The position numbers and the translations under genes are program-made. Of a stretch of 64,000 nucleotides of DNA, positions 1-9,475 are shown piece after piece. Location of the stretch: NCBI RefSeq assembly GCF_000011345.1, contig NC_004113.1, positions 248,001 to 312,000 on the forward strand, in the 5' to 3' direction. Positions within the stretch are counted from its first letter, which is position 1, and each line of letters opens with the position of its first letter. The notes below the pieces were generated by a model. That model saw nothing but the letters and a program-made list of their open reading frames with translations, did no database searches and was not told the origin of the DNA. The DNA is from Thermosynechococcus vestitus BP-1. GTDB taxonomy: Bacteria; Cyanobacteriota; Cyanobacteriia; Thermosynechococcales; Thermosynechococcaceae.

Positions 1-2
1 AA

Positions 3-443
3 AAAGCCCAGCGACAACTGTCCCAACGCCTGGGTCGCGCCGCCACGATTAACGAACTGGCCGCAGAGCTGGAGTTAACTCCTGCCCAAGTGCGGGAATA
101 CCTCGAACGGGCGCGGCAGCCCCTCTCCCTTGATGTCCGTGTCGGCGATAATCAGGACACGGAGTTGGGGGAATTGCTGGAGGATTCCTCCATTTCACCC
201 GAGGAGTTTGCAACTCAATCCCTGTTGCGCAGTGACCTCGAACGGCTAATGGCGGAGCTGACGCCACAGCAACGCCACGTCCTCTCCCTACGCTTTGGTC
301 TAGAGAATGGTCAACCCCTCACCCTTGCCAAAGTGGGCGAACTGCTCAACATTAGTCGTGAGCGGGTGCGGCAAATTGAGCGGGAGGCCCTCAGCAAACT
401 CCGCAAACGCCGGGGCGATATTCACGAGTACCTTGCTAGCTAG
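3..443 (+). CDS. RNA polymerase sigma factor, group 2 (3' part, cut by window edge)
   Basis: This is the C-terminal ~146 residues of a sigma-70 family factor; the start lies left of the window. The open frame begins at base 3 and contains region 3 (an RxPLSLD stretch followed by an acidic DxELGELLED segment), then region 4 with a helix-turn-helix (TLAKVGELLNISRERVRQIEREALSKLRK) that would contact the -35 element. The short tail after region 4 and the general sequence fit the non-essential group 2 factors (SigB-SigE type) that cyanobacteria carry in several copies for stress and nitrogen/dark responses; which paralog it is cannot be told from this part. The stop is followed after 3 nt by cobO, so the two are probably co-transcribed. 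Confidence 0.9.
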   Translation, partial: KAQRQLSQRLGRAATINELAAELELTPAQVREYLERARQPLSLDVRVGDNQDTELGELLEDSSISPEEFATQSLLRSDLERLMAELTPQQRHVLSLRFGLENGQPLTLAKVGELLNISRERVRQIEREALSKLRKRRGDIHEYLAS

Positions 444-446
444 CCC

Positions 447-1049
447 ATGCTCACTGACGAACAGTACCGCCAAAAAATGCAGCAGCGCAAAGCCGTGCAG
501 GCCCAACGCCTCGCGGAGCGCACCCGTGAAAAAGGTCTCATTATTGTCCATACGGGCAACGGTAAGGGCAAAACCACAGCGGCCCTTGGCATGGTGCTGC
601 GTTCCCTGGGGCATGGCTACCGAGTGGCCATTATTCAGTTCATTAAGGGGGCGTGGGAGCCCGCGGAAAAAACCGTCCTTGGCCATTGGTCAGACCAATT
701 GGCCTTCCATGCGATGGGGGAGGGCTTTACGTGGGAAACCCAAGACCGGCAGCGGGATATTGCCTGTGCCCAAGCGGCTTGGGAGCTGGCTCTCAGCTAC
801 ATCACAAACCCGGCGTACCGGCTGGTGCTGCTGGATGAAATTAACGTTGCCCTCCAGCTGGACTACTTAAATGTGGCAGAGGTGCTCGAGGGGCTTGCCC
901 GCAAGCCAGAAATGACCCATGTGATTCTCACCGGGCGCGGTGCTCCCCAGGCCCTGATTGACACTGCGGATTTGGTGACAGAAATGACCCTTGTCAAGCA
1001 TCCCTTTCGTGAGCAGGGGGTCAAGGCACAGCCGGGGATTGAATTCTAA
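447..1049 (+). CDS. cobO: cob(I)alamin adenosyltransferase
   Basis: This 200-aa protein fits the CobO/BtuR family, which transfers the adenosyl group of ATP to the cobalt of corrinoids in the cytoplasm to make adenosylcobalamin precursors. Visible motifs are the P-loop variant GNGKGKTTAALG near residues 36-47, the Walker B-like LLDEINVAL around 126-135, and a C-terminal VTEMTLVKHPF segment typical of the family. The ATG sits 3 nt after the sigma factor stop without a strong Shine-Dalgarno, which suggests translational coupling. Its end overlaps the convergent phzF-like gene by 4 nt. Confidence 0.93.
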   Translation: MLTDEQYRQKMQQRKAVQAQRLAERTREKGLIIVHTGNGKGKTTAALGMVLRSLGHGYRVAIIQFIKGAWEPAEKTVLGHWSDQLAFHAMGEGFTWETQDRQRDIACAQAAWELALSYITNPAYRLVLLDEINVALQLDYLNVAEVLEGLARKPEMTHVILTGRGAPQALIDTADLVTEMTLVKHPFREQGVKAQPGIEF

Positions 1050-1843
1050 AGCAGCAGTTCCCCGGAGAAGATGGTAACCGCCTGACCCAATAGCAGCAGG
1101 CGATCGCCCCCTTGGGGTTGCATTCTAATCACGCCGCCCCGGGCTGAAGCTTGATAGGCCACTAGTTCCCGTTGACCGAGCTTGGCTTGCCAGTAGGGAT
1201 AAAGACTACAGTGGGCAGAGCCCGTGACGGGATCCTCTGGGATGCCCAATTGGGGGGCAAAAAAGCGAGAGATGATGTCATATTCATAGTTCTCGCTACG
1301 GGCGGTTACAATCAGTCCCCGGCAAGGCAGGCGGGCAATCTGGTCAAAATCGGGTTTCAACTGTGCTACCGCATCGGCAGCGGCCAGTTCCACCAGCAGA
1401 TCACTCCCCGCTTGTCCCATAAACAGGGGCGTTGTGCCCAGTGCTGTAATGATTGAAGCTTGCACCTGTTGATCCTCAAGGGGCGTTACGGGTTGCTGCG
1501 GAAAATCAAGGGCAATCCAATCCCCAAGGCGCTGGGCACGGAGGAGACCACTGGGGGTGTGAAATTCTAGATCCTCTACCACCCCCTCATGCTGCCAGAG
1601 GACGTGCGCCGTTGCCAGGGTGGCATGACCACAGAGAGCCACTTCTGCCACAGGGGTAAACCAGCGCAGGTGAAAGCCCCTGGCCAGCGGTACGACAAAA
1701 GCCGTTTCTGAAAGGTTCATTTCACGGGCGATCGCCGCCAAGGTCCGATCCTCAAAAAACGTCCTTAGGACACATACGGCCGCCGGGTTCCCCCGAAAGG
1801 GTTCTTGGGTAAAGGCATCAACTTGGTACAGTGGTAGCGGCAT
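1046..1843 (-). CDS. PhzF family isomerase-like protein
   Basis: The product (265 aa from the chosen ATG) has the PhzF/diaminopimelate epimerase fold signature: YQVDAFTQEPFRGNPAAV at the N-terminus, the MNLSETAFV segment that carries the family's catalytic Glu, and a C-terminal EDPVTGSAHCSLYPYW block. PhzF relatives are isomerases acting on small amino-acid-like substrates; cyanobacteria do not make phenazines, so the substrate here is unknown. An in-frame ATG at 1921 would add 26 residues with no family resemblance and would overlap ndk, so the internal ATG at 1843 is preferred. The start faces ndk across a 55-bp divergent gap. Confidence 0.85.
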   Translation of the reverse strand: MPLPLYQVDAFTQEPFRGNPAAVCVLRTFFEDRTLAAIAREMNLSETAFVVPLARGFHLRWFTPVAEVALCGHATLATAHVLWQHEGVVEDLEFHTPSGLLRAQRLGDWIALDFPQQPVTPLEDQQVQASIITALGTTPLFMGQAGSDLLVELAAADAVAQLKPDFDQIARLPCRGLIVTARSENYEYDIISRFFAPQLGIPEDPVTGSAHCSLYPYWQAKLGQRELVAYQASARGGVIRMQPQGGDRLLLLGQAVTIFSGELLL

Positions 1844-1898
1844 TCGACCCCCGAAAACCGTAAAATCAATCCTGTAGATCGAGCAGAGGACATACTGC

Positions 1899-2351
1899 GT
1901 GGAACGGACATTTCTAGCCATTAAGCCCGATGGCGTTCAGCGTGGGCTAGTGGGGACGATTATCCAACGATTTGAACAAAAAGGCTACACACTGGTCGGC
2001 CTCAAACTGATGCGCGTCAGCCGCGAACTTGCGGAGCAGCACTACGGCGAACACAAAGACAAGCCCTTCTTTCCGGGGTTAGTGAATTTCATTACCTCTG
2101 GGCCGGTGGTGGCTATGGTCTGGGAAGGACGGGGGGTGATTGCGAATGCCCGCAAACTCATTGGTGCCACCAACCCCCTCAATGCTGAACCGGGAACCCT
2201 ACGGGGCGATTTTGCGGTAGATGTGGGCCGGAATGTGATTCACGGCTCCGACAGTCCCGAAAATGCGGAACGGGAAATCAATCTCTGGTTCCAAACCCAG
2301 GAACTCGTGCCTTGGGAGCCGGCCCTTACCTCTTGGGTGTATGAGATGTAG
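1899..2351 (+). CDS. ndk: nucleoside diphosphate kinase
   Basis: At 150 aa this is a full-length NDK, which equilibrates the gamma phosphate among NTPs and dNTPs through a phosphohistidine. It shows [18 protein letters not shown] at the start, the [25 protein letters not shown] core, and the active site [16 protein letters not shown] with the catalytic His in HGSDS. The start is GTG at 1899, preceded by an AGAGGA ribosome binding site. The last 26 nt overlap the convergent TerC-like gene. Confidence 0.96.
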   Translation: MERTFLAIKPDGVQRGLVGTIIQRFEQKGYTLVGLKLMRVSRELAEQHYGEHKDKPFFPGLVNFITSGPVVAMVWEGRGVIANARKLIGATNPLNAEPGTLRGDFAVDVGRNVIHGSDSPENAEREINLWFQTQELVPWEPALTSWVYEM

Positions 2352-3066
2352 GCTTATGGGCTGATTTGGAAAGGGTTGGGGGGGTGTGTGGCTCCTCCAC
2401 CTCCCGCTTGGAAAAGCCCCACGTAAAGCAAAGGGCAATCAGGCTAATCATCACCCAGTCAGAGGGAACCAATTGCGGATTGATGACACGAATCAACAGC
2501 CGCAGACCCACCAGCGTCACTGTGAAATAGCCGGCATCCTCAAGCCGAGGAAATTCTTTGAGCCAACGAATAAATAGCTCCGCCATAAAGCGCAGCATTA
2601 TCACCCCAATCGTGCCGCCGAGTAATACCAGCCAACGCTCATCCGACAGGGCGATCGCTGTTGTCACGCTATCGAGGGAAAAGGCCAAATCCGCTAAGGC
2701 CAGCAGGGGGACGGCCTGCCAAAAAGAACGAATCACCCGCTCGTGTTCATGCTCTGGCTCAGTCGTAAAGAAAAAGTACTTCGCCGATAACCACAGCAGA
2801 TAAAGGGCCCCCGCCAACTCAAACTGCCAGAACTGCAAGACCCAAGTTGCTGTGAGGATGAGCCCAATCCGAAAAATGTAGGAAATGGCGAGTCCCAGAT
2901 TGAGTGCCCGCCGCTGTTCATCTAAATTTTCAATGCCTCGTACCAGGGCAGCGAGGGCGATCGCATTGTCCGCTGAGAGCACTGCTTCCAATGCCAACAA
3001 CACCACCAGTAACAACAGGGTATCGAGTCCCCAATTGGGCGAGAGTTCCAATAGTTCATCAATCAT
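2326..3066 (-). CDS. TerC/YkoY family integral membrane protein
   Basis: The 246-aa protein has about seven hydrophobic segments and the TerC family hallmarks: [17 protein letters not shown] near residues 26-42 and a second acidic motif [17 protein letters not shown] near 126-142. Both Asp-containing helices are characteristic of the TerC/Alx group, which is associated with manganese efflux or metal supply to exported proteins in other bacteria; the role here is inferred from family. The C-terminal ~35 residues are hydrophilic and presumably cytoplasmic. The 3' end overlaps ndk by 26 nt tail to tail. Confidence 0.85.
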   Translation of the reverse strand: MIDELLELSPNWGLDTLLLLVVLLALEAVLSADNAIALAALVRGIENLDEQRRALNLGLAISYIFRIGLILTATWVLQFWQFELAGALYLLWLSAKYFFFTTEPEHEHERVIRSFWQAVPLLALADLAFSLDSVTTAIALSDERWLVLLGGTIGVIMLRFMAELFIRWLKEFPRLEDAGYFTVTLVGLRLLIRVINPQLVPSDWVMISLIALCFTWGFSKREVEEPHTPPTLSKSAHKPTSHTPKR

Positions 3067-3215
3067 CGGGCGAGGGAAGTTCTCCAGATTTTTGGCTGCT
3101 TATCCTTATCGTCGCACACTAGCGGTACAGCCTTTTTCCCAAGGATGGCACCCCTCACATCAGTATTGGATGCAGTATTGGCAAGCCAAGGAGTCCCTTT
3201 GTCACAGCCAGTGCC

Positions 3216-4103
3216 CTAGCCCTGAGGTAGGATACGGCGGCTAAACTGCTGAATCTCCTCGCGAATGCCTCGTGGCAATTGGTTTTGTTTGGCAAGGGCC
3301 TGCTGGAAGTATTGCCGCGCCTGCGATCGCTGGCCACTGGCGGCTAAAATTTGGGCTTTGAGATAGAGCAGTTCTGGATTGTTGGGCGCAAGTGCCAAGG
3401 CTTGATCAACGGCGTTTAAGGCTTGGGGCCATTGCTTGCGATCGCGATAGGCCAAGGCTAACCCCCGATATCTGAGGTAATCAGGAGCAGCGTAGGTTTG
3501 CAGGGTTTGAATGGCCCGCTCCATGCTGACAAAGCTGACATTACTGGCAATACCCCACTCCATAAAGCCACGGATAAGATTCAATTCCGGATCGCGAGGA
3601 TTAAGAGCTTCGGCTCGACCCACATGATCGAGAACCTGCTGTACTCGCAATAGAGCGGCTGGTGTACCCATTACAGGACCAGATCCCGCATCGGAGATTT
3701 CATAGCCAGCCATCAGGAAGTGACCGACTGCTTGGTAAAGGTTACCCCGCAGGGGATCGCGGCGCGTGAGGGCTTGGGCAGCGCGGAGGGTTTCCTCAGC
3801 ATAGCGTTTGTACCCTGCCCAGTCTTCATTGAGATAGGCAATGGCGGCAGCCAACGTCAGCGTTAGGGGTTCCTGGCGATCGCGCTCTAGGGCAGCGGGG
3901 AGTAACTCCTTACCCTTGACATAGTTGCCATCGCGAAAGAGGGCAACAAAGACGGCTTCCGTGGCATCGGAAATGGGTCGCGCCTGGGAGCCGCTGCGGA
4001 ACGGATCTCCGGCAAGGGCAGCGGTACTCAGTACCCAGGGAGCGATCGCTCCACTAAGATAGAGAGCAAAATGTTGCCATAGACGCCATTGACGTTTTTG
4101 CAC
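3216..4103 (-). CDS. exported TPR-repeat protein (Sll0314-like)
   Basis: This is a protein of about 295 aa with an N-terminal hydrophobic signal region (LWQHFALYLSGAIAPWVLSTAALA) followed by helical repeats; tetratricopeptide units are clear near the C-terminus (PQALNAVDQALALAPNNPELLYLKAQILAASGQRSQARQYFQQAL). It resembles the cyanobacterial periplasmic Sll0314/Alr family as I recall it; function unknown. An ATG at 4127 is in frame, but GTG 4103 has a strong GGAGGT ribosome binding site 7 nt upstream, so I take GTG as the start. The gene is divergent from the ABC ATPase, with only 25 nt between the two start codons. Confidence 0.8.
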   Translation of the reverse strand: MQKRQWRLWQHFALYLSGAIAPWVLSTAALAGDPFRSGSQARPISDATEAVFVALFRDGNYVKGKELLPAALERDRQEPLTLTLAAAIAYLNEDWAGYKRYAEETLRAAQALTRRDPLRGNLYQAVGHFLMAGYEISDAGSGPVMGTPAALLRVQQVLDHVGRAEALNPRDPELNLIRGFMEWGIASNVSFVSMERAIQTLQTYAAPDYLRYRGLALAYRDRKQWPQALNAVDQALALAPNNPELLYLKAQILAASGQRSQARQYFQQALAKQNQLPRGIREEIQQFSRRILPQG

Positions 4104-4110
4104 GGTCGTT

Positions 4111-4120
4111 ACCTCCGGAG
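4111..4120. promoter_or_regulatory. palindromic Shine-Dalgarno shared by two divergent genes
   Basis: The block ACCTCCGGAG reads GGAG on the plus strand, 8 nt before TTG 4129 of the ABC ATPase, and GGAGGT on the minus strand, 7 nt before GTG 4103 of the TPR gene. One palindrome (CTCCGGAG) thus serves as ribosome binding site in both directions. There is no room for promoters between the genes, so each must be transcribed from inside the other and their mRNAs overlap at the 5' ends. Confidence 0.7.
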
Positions 4121-4128
4121 TCTGCATT

Positions 4129-4794
4129 TTGTTTTCGGTTCGCCATCTCAGCTACCACCCTGCCGCCACCCCTCAACCCATTTTGCGGGACATTCATTTA
4201 GACTTGGGTATGGCTGAACTGGGATTGATTATCGGACCCAGTGGATCCGGCAAGACCACCCTACTAGAGATTTTAGCCGGCTTGGCTACCCCGAGTCGGG
4301 GAATCATCCGATGGCAGGATCAGGTTCTCACACCGGATCATTTACAACAGTTGGCCGGATTGGTTTTTCAGTTCCCAGATCGCTACTTCTGCGGCAGCAC
4401 CATTCTTGAAGAGCTGCGCTTTGGCCACCCGGAAATCCCCTACGAGAATTTTTACCGCGCTCTTGCCGATGTTGGCCTCGATCACTTGCCTTTGCACACC
4501 CGCCCTGAATCCCTCAGTGGTGGGCAGCAGCGTCGCCTTGCTCTCGCTGTGCAACTGGTGCGCCAACCCTACCTGCTCTTGCTCGACGAACCCACAGCGG
4601 GTCTAGATTGGTCCATGCGCCGCCAATTGGTCCAGGTGCTGGGCCGCCTTAAGAAACACTGGAGTCTTCTGGTGGTGACCCATGAGGCCACCGAACTGCA
4701 GGAGATTAGCGATCGCAGGTGGCGATTGGAAAACGGTTGTCTAGTGCCACTGACTTCCCATCAGTCAAGTCCTGTAATAAGTTTTAATACTTAG
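4129..4794 (+). CDS. ABC transporter ATPase, energy-coupling-factor type
   Basis: The 221-aa protein is a complete single ABC ATPase: Walker A GPSGSGKTT (~residues 37-45), Q-loop VFQFPDRYF (~79-87), signature LSGGQQRRLALA (~129-140), Walker B LLLLDEPTAG and the switch His in VVTHEATEL. The Q-loop sequence resembles EcfA/CbiO subunits rather than exporters. Initiation is at TTG 4129, because the beta-strand sequence FSVRHLSYH before Walker A is needed for the fold and GGAG lies 8 nt upstream. No membrane partner is adjacent; an EcfT-like gene occurs at 20790 in this window. Plant plastids have a related ATPase/T-component set (ABCI10/11/12). Substrate unknown. Confidence 0.85.
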   Translation: MFSVRHLSYHPAATPQPILRDIHLDLGMAELGLIIGPSGSGKTTLLEILAGLATPSRGIIRWQDQVLTPDHLQQLAGLVFQFPDRYFCGSTILEELRFGHPEIPYENFYRALADVGLDHLPLHTRPESLSGGQQRRLALAVQLVRQPYLLLLDEPTAGLDWSMRRQLVQVLGRLKKHWSLLVVTHEATELQEISDRRWRLENGCLVPLTSHQSSPVISFNT

Positions 4795-5021
4795 GTAGCA
4801 AAACTTTGCAATTTGTTACCACAGGGGCGCAAAGTCGCTCCACAGCTTGATTTTCTGCTACAACCACAAAAGGTACAGCCCTTCTTGCAACGATGGCAGA
4901 CCCACAACCCTGTGCAGGTCGATAGGGGATAGTACCTCCTCGATGTCCTCCATCGTTTTCGCAAAAGGGCCTATATCCCACTTGGGGTTTCGTCTCGATC
5001 GTTAACAAGGAGTTTGAACGC

Positions 5022-8000
5022 ATGTTCACCCACGTCAAGTCCACGATTCGGCATATCGCGCCAGCGGCGTTAAATGGGCGATCGCTGTTGCGAGTGGTGT
5101 ATGTGGTACTTGAAGCCCAATACCAGAGCGCGCTGTCGGCAGCGGTTCGCAGCATTAACGATAGCCATCCACAGGTAGCCATTGAAATCAGTGGCTATCT
5201 CCTTGAGGAACTGCGCAATCCTGAAAACTATGCCGCCTTCTGTGAAGACGTGGCGCGGGCGAATGTGTTTATTGCCTCCCTCATTTTTATTGAGGACTTG
5301 GCGGATAAGGTGGTGGAGGCCGTTCAGCCCTATCGCGATCGCCTCGATGTAGCGGTTGTCTTCCCCTCCCTGCCGCAGGTGATGCGCCTCAACAAAATGG
5401 GCAGCTTTTCCTTAGCTCAGATTGGCCAATCTAAGAGCGTGATTGCCAATTTCATGAAAAAGCGCAAGGAGAAGTCAGGTGCCGGCTTCCAAGATGCCAT
5501 GCTCAAACTCCTGCGAACCCTGCCCCAAGTCCTGAAGTATCTCCCCATTGACAAGGCACAGGATGCCCGCAACTTCATGCTCAGCTTCCAGTACTGGCTG
5601 GGGGGCTCGCCGGAGAACCTCGAAAACTTTCTCCTGATGCTGGCGGATCGCTATGTCTTCAGGGGGCAATACAGCAGCACTCTCAACTACCAAGAACCCG
5701 TCACCTACCCCGACACAGGCATTTGGCATCCCCTAGCACCTCAAATGTTTGAGGATCTCAAAGAGTACCTCAACTGGTTCAACAGTCGTCGCGATATTGG
5801 TGCCGATCTCAAAGATCCCCTGGTGCCGACCATTGGCTTGCTGTTGCAGCGCACCCACCTTGTCACCGGTGACGATGCCCACTATGTGGCCATTGTCCAA
5901 GAGTTTGAATCCCAGGGAGCGCGAGTGATTCCCGTCTTCTCCGGCGGTCTAGACTTCTCAACACCCCTGGAAAAATTTTTCTACGATCCCCTGCACAGCG
6001 ATAAACCCCTTGTGGATGTGGTGGTTTCCCTAACAGGCTTTGCCCTCGTGGGAGGCCCCGCCAAGCAGGATCATCCCAAAGCCGTAGCGGCACTGAAAAA
6101 GCTCAACCGTCCCTACATGGTGGCACTGCCCTTGGTATTTCAAACCACCGAGGAATGGGAGGATAGCGATCTGGGCTTGCACCCGATTCAAGTGGCACTG
6201 CAAATTGCCCTACCGGAACTGGATGGTGCCATTGAGCCCATTATTCTCTCGGGTCGCGATGGCATGACTGGTAAGGCGATCGCCCTCCAAGATCGCGTCG
6301 AAATGATTGTGCAGCGAGCCTTGAAGTGGGCCAATCTGCGCCGCAAACCCAAGGTAGAAAAGAAAGTTGCCATTACCATCTTTAGCTTCCCACCCGACAA
6401 GGGCAACATTGGTACGGCTGCCTACTTGGATGTCTTTGGCTCCATCTACAAAGTCATGGAAGCCCTAAAAAACAATGGCTATGATGTGCAGGACATGCCG
6501 GAGAGTCCCGAAGCCCTGATGCAGGAAATTCTCCACGACGCCCGCGCCCAAGTGGGCAGTCCTGAACTCAACATTGCCTATCGCATGAGCGTGCCCGAAT
6601 ACGAGCGCCTCACCCCCTACGCCAAGCGCCTTGAAGAAAACTGGGGCAAACCGCCGGGACACCTCAACAGCGACGGCCAAAACCTGCTCATCTACGGCAA
6701 AATCTACGGCAACATCTTTATCGGCGTGCAGCCCACCTTTGGCTACGAGGGAGATCCGATGCGGCTGCTCTTTTCTCGCTCCGCCAGTCCCCACCATGGC
6801 TTTGCTGCCTACTACACCTTCCTCAACCATATTTGGCAGGCGGACGCGGTCCTTCACTTTGGCACCCATGGCTCCCTGGAGTTTATGCCCGGCAAACAGA
6901 TGGGGATGTCCGGCGAGTGTTACCCTGATAATCTCATTGGTTGTATTCCCAACCTCTACTACTACGCCGCCAACAACCCCTCCGAGGCCACTATTGCTAA
7001 GCGCCGCAGCTACGCCAACACAATTAGCTACCTCACACCGCCGGCGGAAAATGCTGGTCTCTACAAAGGGCTACGGGAACTCAGCGATCTCATTGGTTCC
7101 TACCAAAGCCTCAAAGAGAGCGGTCGGGGTGTCCAGATTGTCAACACGATCATGGACAAGTGCCGTATGGTCAATCTCGATCAGGATGTCCCTCTCCCCG
7201 ACAAGGACGCGGCGGATCTCAGCGCCGAGGAGCGCGATACCCTCGTGGGCAAGGTCTATATCAAGCTGATGGAGATTGAAAGTCGCCTCCTGCCCTGTGG
7301 CCTGCACGTGATTGGTAAACCACCAACAACGGAAGAAGCAGTGGCCACCTTGGTGAATATTGCCAGCTTGGATCGCCCTGAAGACGGCATTAAGAGTTTG
7401 CCCCGGCTCATTGCCGAGAGCCTCGGGCGCGATATTGACGAGATTTATCAAAATAGCGATCGCGGGGTCCTGGCGGATGTCGAACTGCTGCGCCGGATTA
7501 ACGAAGCGACCCGTACTGCTGTCAGTGCCCTCGTCCAAGCCCAAGCCGATGCCGATGGTCGTGTGTCGCGGGTGTCGAAGCTGAATTTCTTTAACATGGG
7601 GCGCAAAGAGCCGTGGATTGAATCTCTCCATGGTGCAGGTTATACCCACGTGGATGCCGCTGCTCTCAAACCCCTCATGGAATATCTCGAATTCTGTTTG
7701 CAGCAGATTGTTGCTGACAATGAACTGGGAGCACTGTTGCAAGCCCTTGAGGGTGAGTACATTCTCCCGGGTCCCGGTGGCGATCCAATTCGCAATCCTG
7801 AGGTTTTGCCGACCGGCAAAAATATCCACGCCCTGGATCCCCAAGCCATTCCCACCGCCGCTGCGGTGCAGTCTGCCAAAGTGGTGGTCGATCGCCTCCT
7901 GGCACGGCAAACAGCAGAAAACAACAACCAATGGCCAGAAACCATTGCCATGGTGCTCTGGGGCACAGATAATATCAAAACCTATGGCGAGTCCCTTGCC

Positions 8001-9002
8001 CAAGTGCTGTGGCTAGTGGGGGCACGTCCTTTACCCGACTCCTTGGGGCGCGTCAACAAGGTGGAACTCATCCCCCTCGAGGAGCTGGGGCGGCCACGCA
8101 TTGATGTGGTCGTCAACTGTTCGGGTGTCTTCCGTGATCTCTTTATTAACCAGATGGCGCTGATTGACCGTGCCATCAAAATGGCTGCCGAAGCCGATGA
8201 GCCCCTTGAGCTAAACTTTATCCGCAAGCACGCACTGCAACAGGCCTCAGAACTAGGGATTGACCTGCGCCAAGCGGCCACACGGGTCTTTACCAATGCC
8301 TCTGGTTCCTACGCGGCCAATGTTAACCTAGCGGTGGAAAATAGCTCCTGGGAACAGGAGTCAGAACTTCAAGATATGTATCTCTCCCGCAAGTCCTTTG
8401 CCTTCTCGGCGGATTCTCCGGGGACGATGCAGCAGGCCCGGGAACTCTTTGAAACGGCGCTCAAAACCGTGGATGTGACATTCCAAAACCTCGACTCCTC
8501 AGAAATTAGCCTCACGGATGTCAGCCACTACTTTGACTCCGATCCCACCAAGCTGGTGGCAGCCCTGCGGGGGGATGGCAAGCAACCCAAGGCCTATATT
8601 GCCGATACCACCACCGCCAATGCCCAAGTGCGAACCCTCTCGGAAACCGTTCGCCTCGACAGCCGTACCAAGCTCCTGAATCCCAAGTGGTACGAAGGGA
8701 TGCTTGCCCACGGCTACGAAGGGGTGCGCGAGATTTCGAAGCGGCTGGTCAACACCATGGGCTGGTCGGCCACCGCAGGGGCTGTGGATAACTGGGTCTA
8801 TGAGGAGGCCAATGCCACGTTTATTCTCGATGAGCAAATGCGGCAACGGCTTCTGAATACCAACCCCCACTCCTTCCGTAAGATGGTGAGCACCTTCCTG
8901 GAACTCCATGGGCGCGGCTACTGGGAGACCAGTGAGGCCAACCTGGAACTGCTACGGCAACTCTATCAAGAGGTGGAGGACAAGATTGAAGGGGTTGAGT
9001 AA
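5022..9002 (+). CDS. chlH: magnesium chelatase subunit H
   Basis: This 1326-aa protein is the large porphyrin-binding subunit of Mg-chelatase, which with ChlI and ChlD (not in this window) inserts Mg2+ into protoporphyrin IX at the committed step of chlorophyll synthesis. The length and the sequence match ChlH/BchH, including the [31 protein letters not shown] block near residue 615-645 and the [54 protein letters not shown] block near 990-1045. ATG 5022 is preceded by AAGGAG. A 227-bp leader without a convincing gene separates it from the ABC ATPase, and a strong terminator follows. Confidence 0.98.
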   Translation: MFTHVKSTIRHIAPAALNGRSLLRVVYVVLEAQYQSALSAAVRSINDSHPQVAIEISGYLLEELRNPENYAAFCEDVARANVFIASLIFIEDLADKVVEAVQPYRDRLDVAVVFPSLPQVMRLNKMGSFSLAQIGQSKSVIANFMKKRKEKSGAGFQDAMLKLLRTLPQVLKYLPIDKAQDARNFMLSFQYWLGGSPENLENFLLMLADRYVFRGQYSSTLNYQEPVTYPDTGIWHPLAPQMFEDLKEYLNWFNSRRDIGADLKDPLVPTIGLLLQRTHLVTGDDAHYVAIVQEFESQGARVIPVFSGGLDFSTPLEKFFYDPLHSDKPLVDVVVSLTGFALVGGPAKQDHPKAVAALKKLNRPYMVALPLVFQTTEEWEDSDLGLHPIQVALQIALPELDGAIEPIILSGRDGMTGKAIALQDRVEMIVQRALKWANLRRKPKVEKKVAITIFSFPPDKGNIGTAAYLDVFGSIYKVMEALKNNGYDVQDMPESPEALMQEILHDARAQVGSPELNIAYRMSVPEYERLTPYAKRLEENWGKPPGHLNSDGQNLLIYGKIYGNIFIGVQPTFGYEGDPMRLLFSRSASPHHGFAAYYTFLNHIWQADAVLHFGTHGSLEFMPGKQMGMSGECYPDNLIGCIPNLYYYAANNPSEATIAKRRSYANTISYLTPPAENAGLYKGLRELSDLIGSYQSLKESGRGVQIVNTIMDKCRMVNLDQDVPLPDKDAADLSAEERDTLVGKVYIKLMEIESRLLPCGLHVIGKPPTTEEAVATLVNIASLDRPEDGIKSLPRLIAESLGRDIDEIYQNSDRGVLADVELLRRINEATRTAVSALVQAQADADGRVSRVSKLNFFNMGRKEPWIESLHGAGYTHVDAAALKPLMEYLEFCLQQIVADNELGALLQALEGEYILPGPGGDPIRNPEVLPTGKNIHALDPQAIPTAAAVQSAKVVVDRLLARQTAENNNQWPETIAMVLWGTDNIKTYGESLAQVLWLVGARPLPDSLGRVNKVELIPLEELGRPRIDVVVNCSGVFRDLFINQMALIDRAIKMAAEADEPLELNFIRKHALQQASELGIDLRQAATRVFTNASGSYAANVNLAVENSSWEQESELQDMYLSRKSFAFSADSPGTMQQARELFETALKTVDVTFQNLDSSEISLTDVSHYFDSDPTKLVAALRGDGKQPKAYIADTTTANAQVRTLSETVRLDSRTKLLNPKWYEGMLAHGYEGVREISKRLVNTMGWSATAGAVDNWVYEEANATFILDEQMRQRLLNTNPHSFRKMVSTFLELHGRGYWETSEANLELLRQLYQEVEDKIEGVE

Positions 9003-9019
9003 ACAACGTTAACACCATG

Positions 9020-9043
9020 GGGGGAAGCTCCCCCCCTTTTTAT
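9020..9043 (+). terminator. rho-independent terminator of chlH
   Basis: A perfect 7-bp stem (six G plus A, paired with T plus six C) with a 3-nt AGC loop is followed by CTTTTTATTT, 17 nt after the chlH stop. Confidence 0.9.
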
Positions 9044-9114
9044 TTGGGCCCAGGTGTGAGGGAACCCTCCCTATCGACCGAGGGTCAGACCGCGCAGGAC
9101 CTTTGAGAGTTGAC

Positions 9115-9321
9115 ATGTCGAAAACACTCTCAGTAGTTGGCCTATCCCCCTTGATGGGTTTGACCACCCTTTCCTTGGCGGCTACAACCACCGCTTCAAT
9201 GAATGTCAATGGGGAGCTGGATGGTGGGTGTCAGCGGGTAGATGTGGTGCCGAGTCCCCCTAGCCAACCCGTCTATGGGGTACCCCCTCCTCAAAGCAAC
9301 CAGTGTATGGGGTACCGCTAG
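9115..9321 (+). CDS. possible small exported protein
   Basis: A 68-codon frame starts at ATG 9115. Residues 1-28 look like a signal peptide (MSK, then a Thr/Leu/Ala-rich hydrophobic stretch ending near TTTAS); the remainder is short and Pro-rich with two Cys. The DNA at 9268-9318 contains two copies of a TATGGGGTACC motif that give the VYGVP and CMGYR ends. There is no clear ribosome binding site and I recognise no family. It lies in the 430-bp gap between chlH and tnpB, which otherwise holds only the chlH terminator and the left end of the tnpB element. Confidence 0.3.
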   Translation: MSKTLSVVGLSPLMGLTTLSLAATTTASMNVNGELDGGCQRVDVVPSPPSQPVYGVPPPQSNQCMGYR

Positions 9322-9462
9322 GAGAGGTCAGTGTTCCGCCAGCCTGGCCGCGATCGCGCCATCATCTTTACCTCCGAGAGACCCCCTCCTTTAGGGAGGG
9401 GAGGGATAGGAGCGATAGTCTGTGACTGCCAAGTATAGTTGTGCTACTCACAGAATAATCGC

Positions 9463-9468
9463 TATAAT
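9463..9468 (+). promoter_or_regulatory. candidate -10 box of tnpB
   Basis: A perfect TATAAT lies 7 nt before the tnpB ATG. A possible -35, TTGTGC at 9439-9444, is 18 nt upstream. If used, the mRNA would have almost no leader. Confidence 0.4.
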
Positions 9469-9475
9469 TTAAACC

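Noticed and set aside
4795-4932. The frame stays open for about 45 codons after the TAG stop of the ABC ATPase (Gln-rich sequence)
   Set aside because: The ATPase is already full length, and an open stretch of this size is expected by chance in roughly one case in nine. No readthrough signal is visible.
7071-8003. 310-codon minus-strand frame within chlH
   Set aside because: It is antisense to conserved ChlH sequence and shows no motif or start signal.
9268-9318. Two TATGGGGTACC copies considered as a repeat array
   Set aside because: There are only two copies with unequal flanks, so this is neither a CRISPR nor a tandem array.
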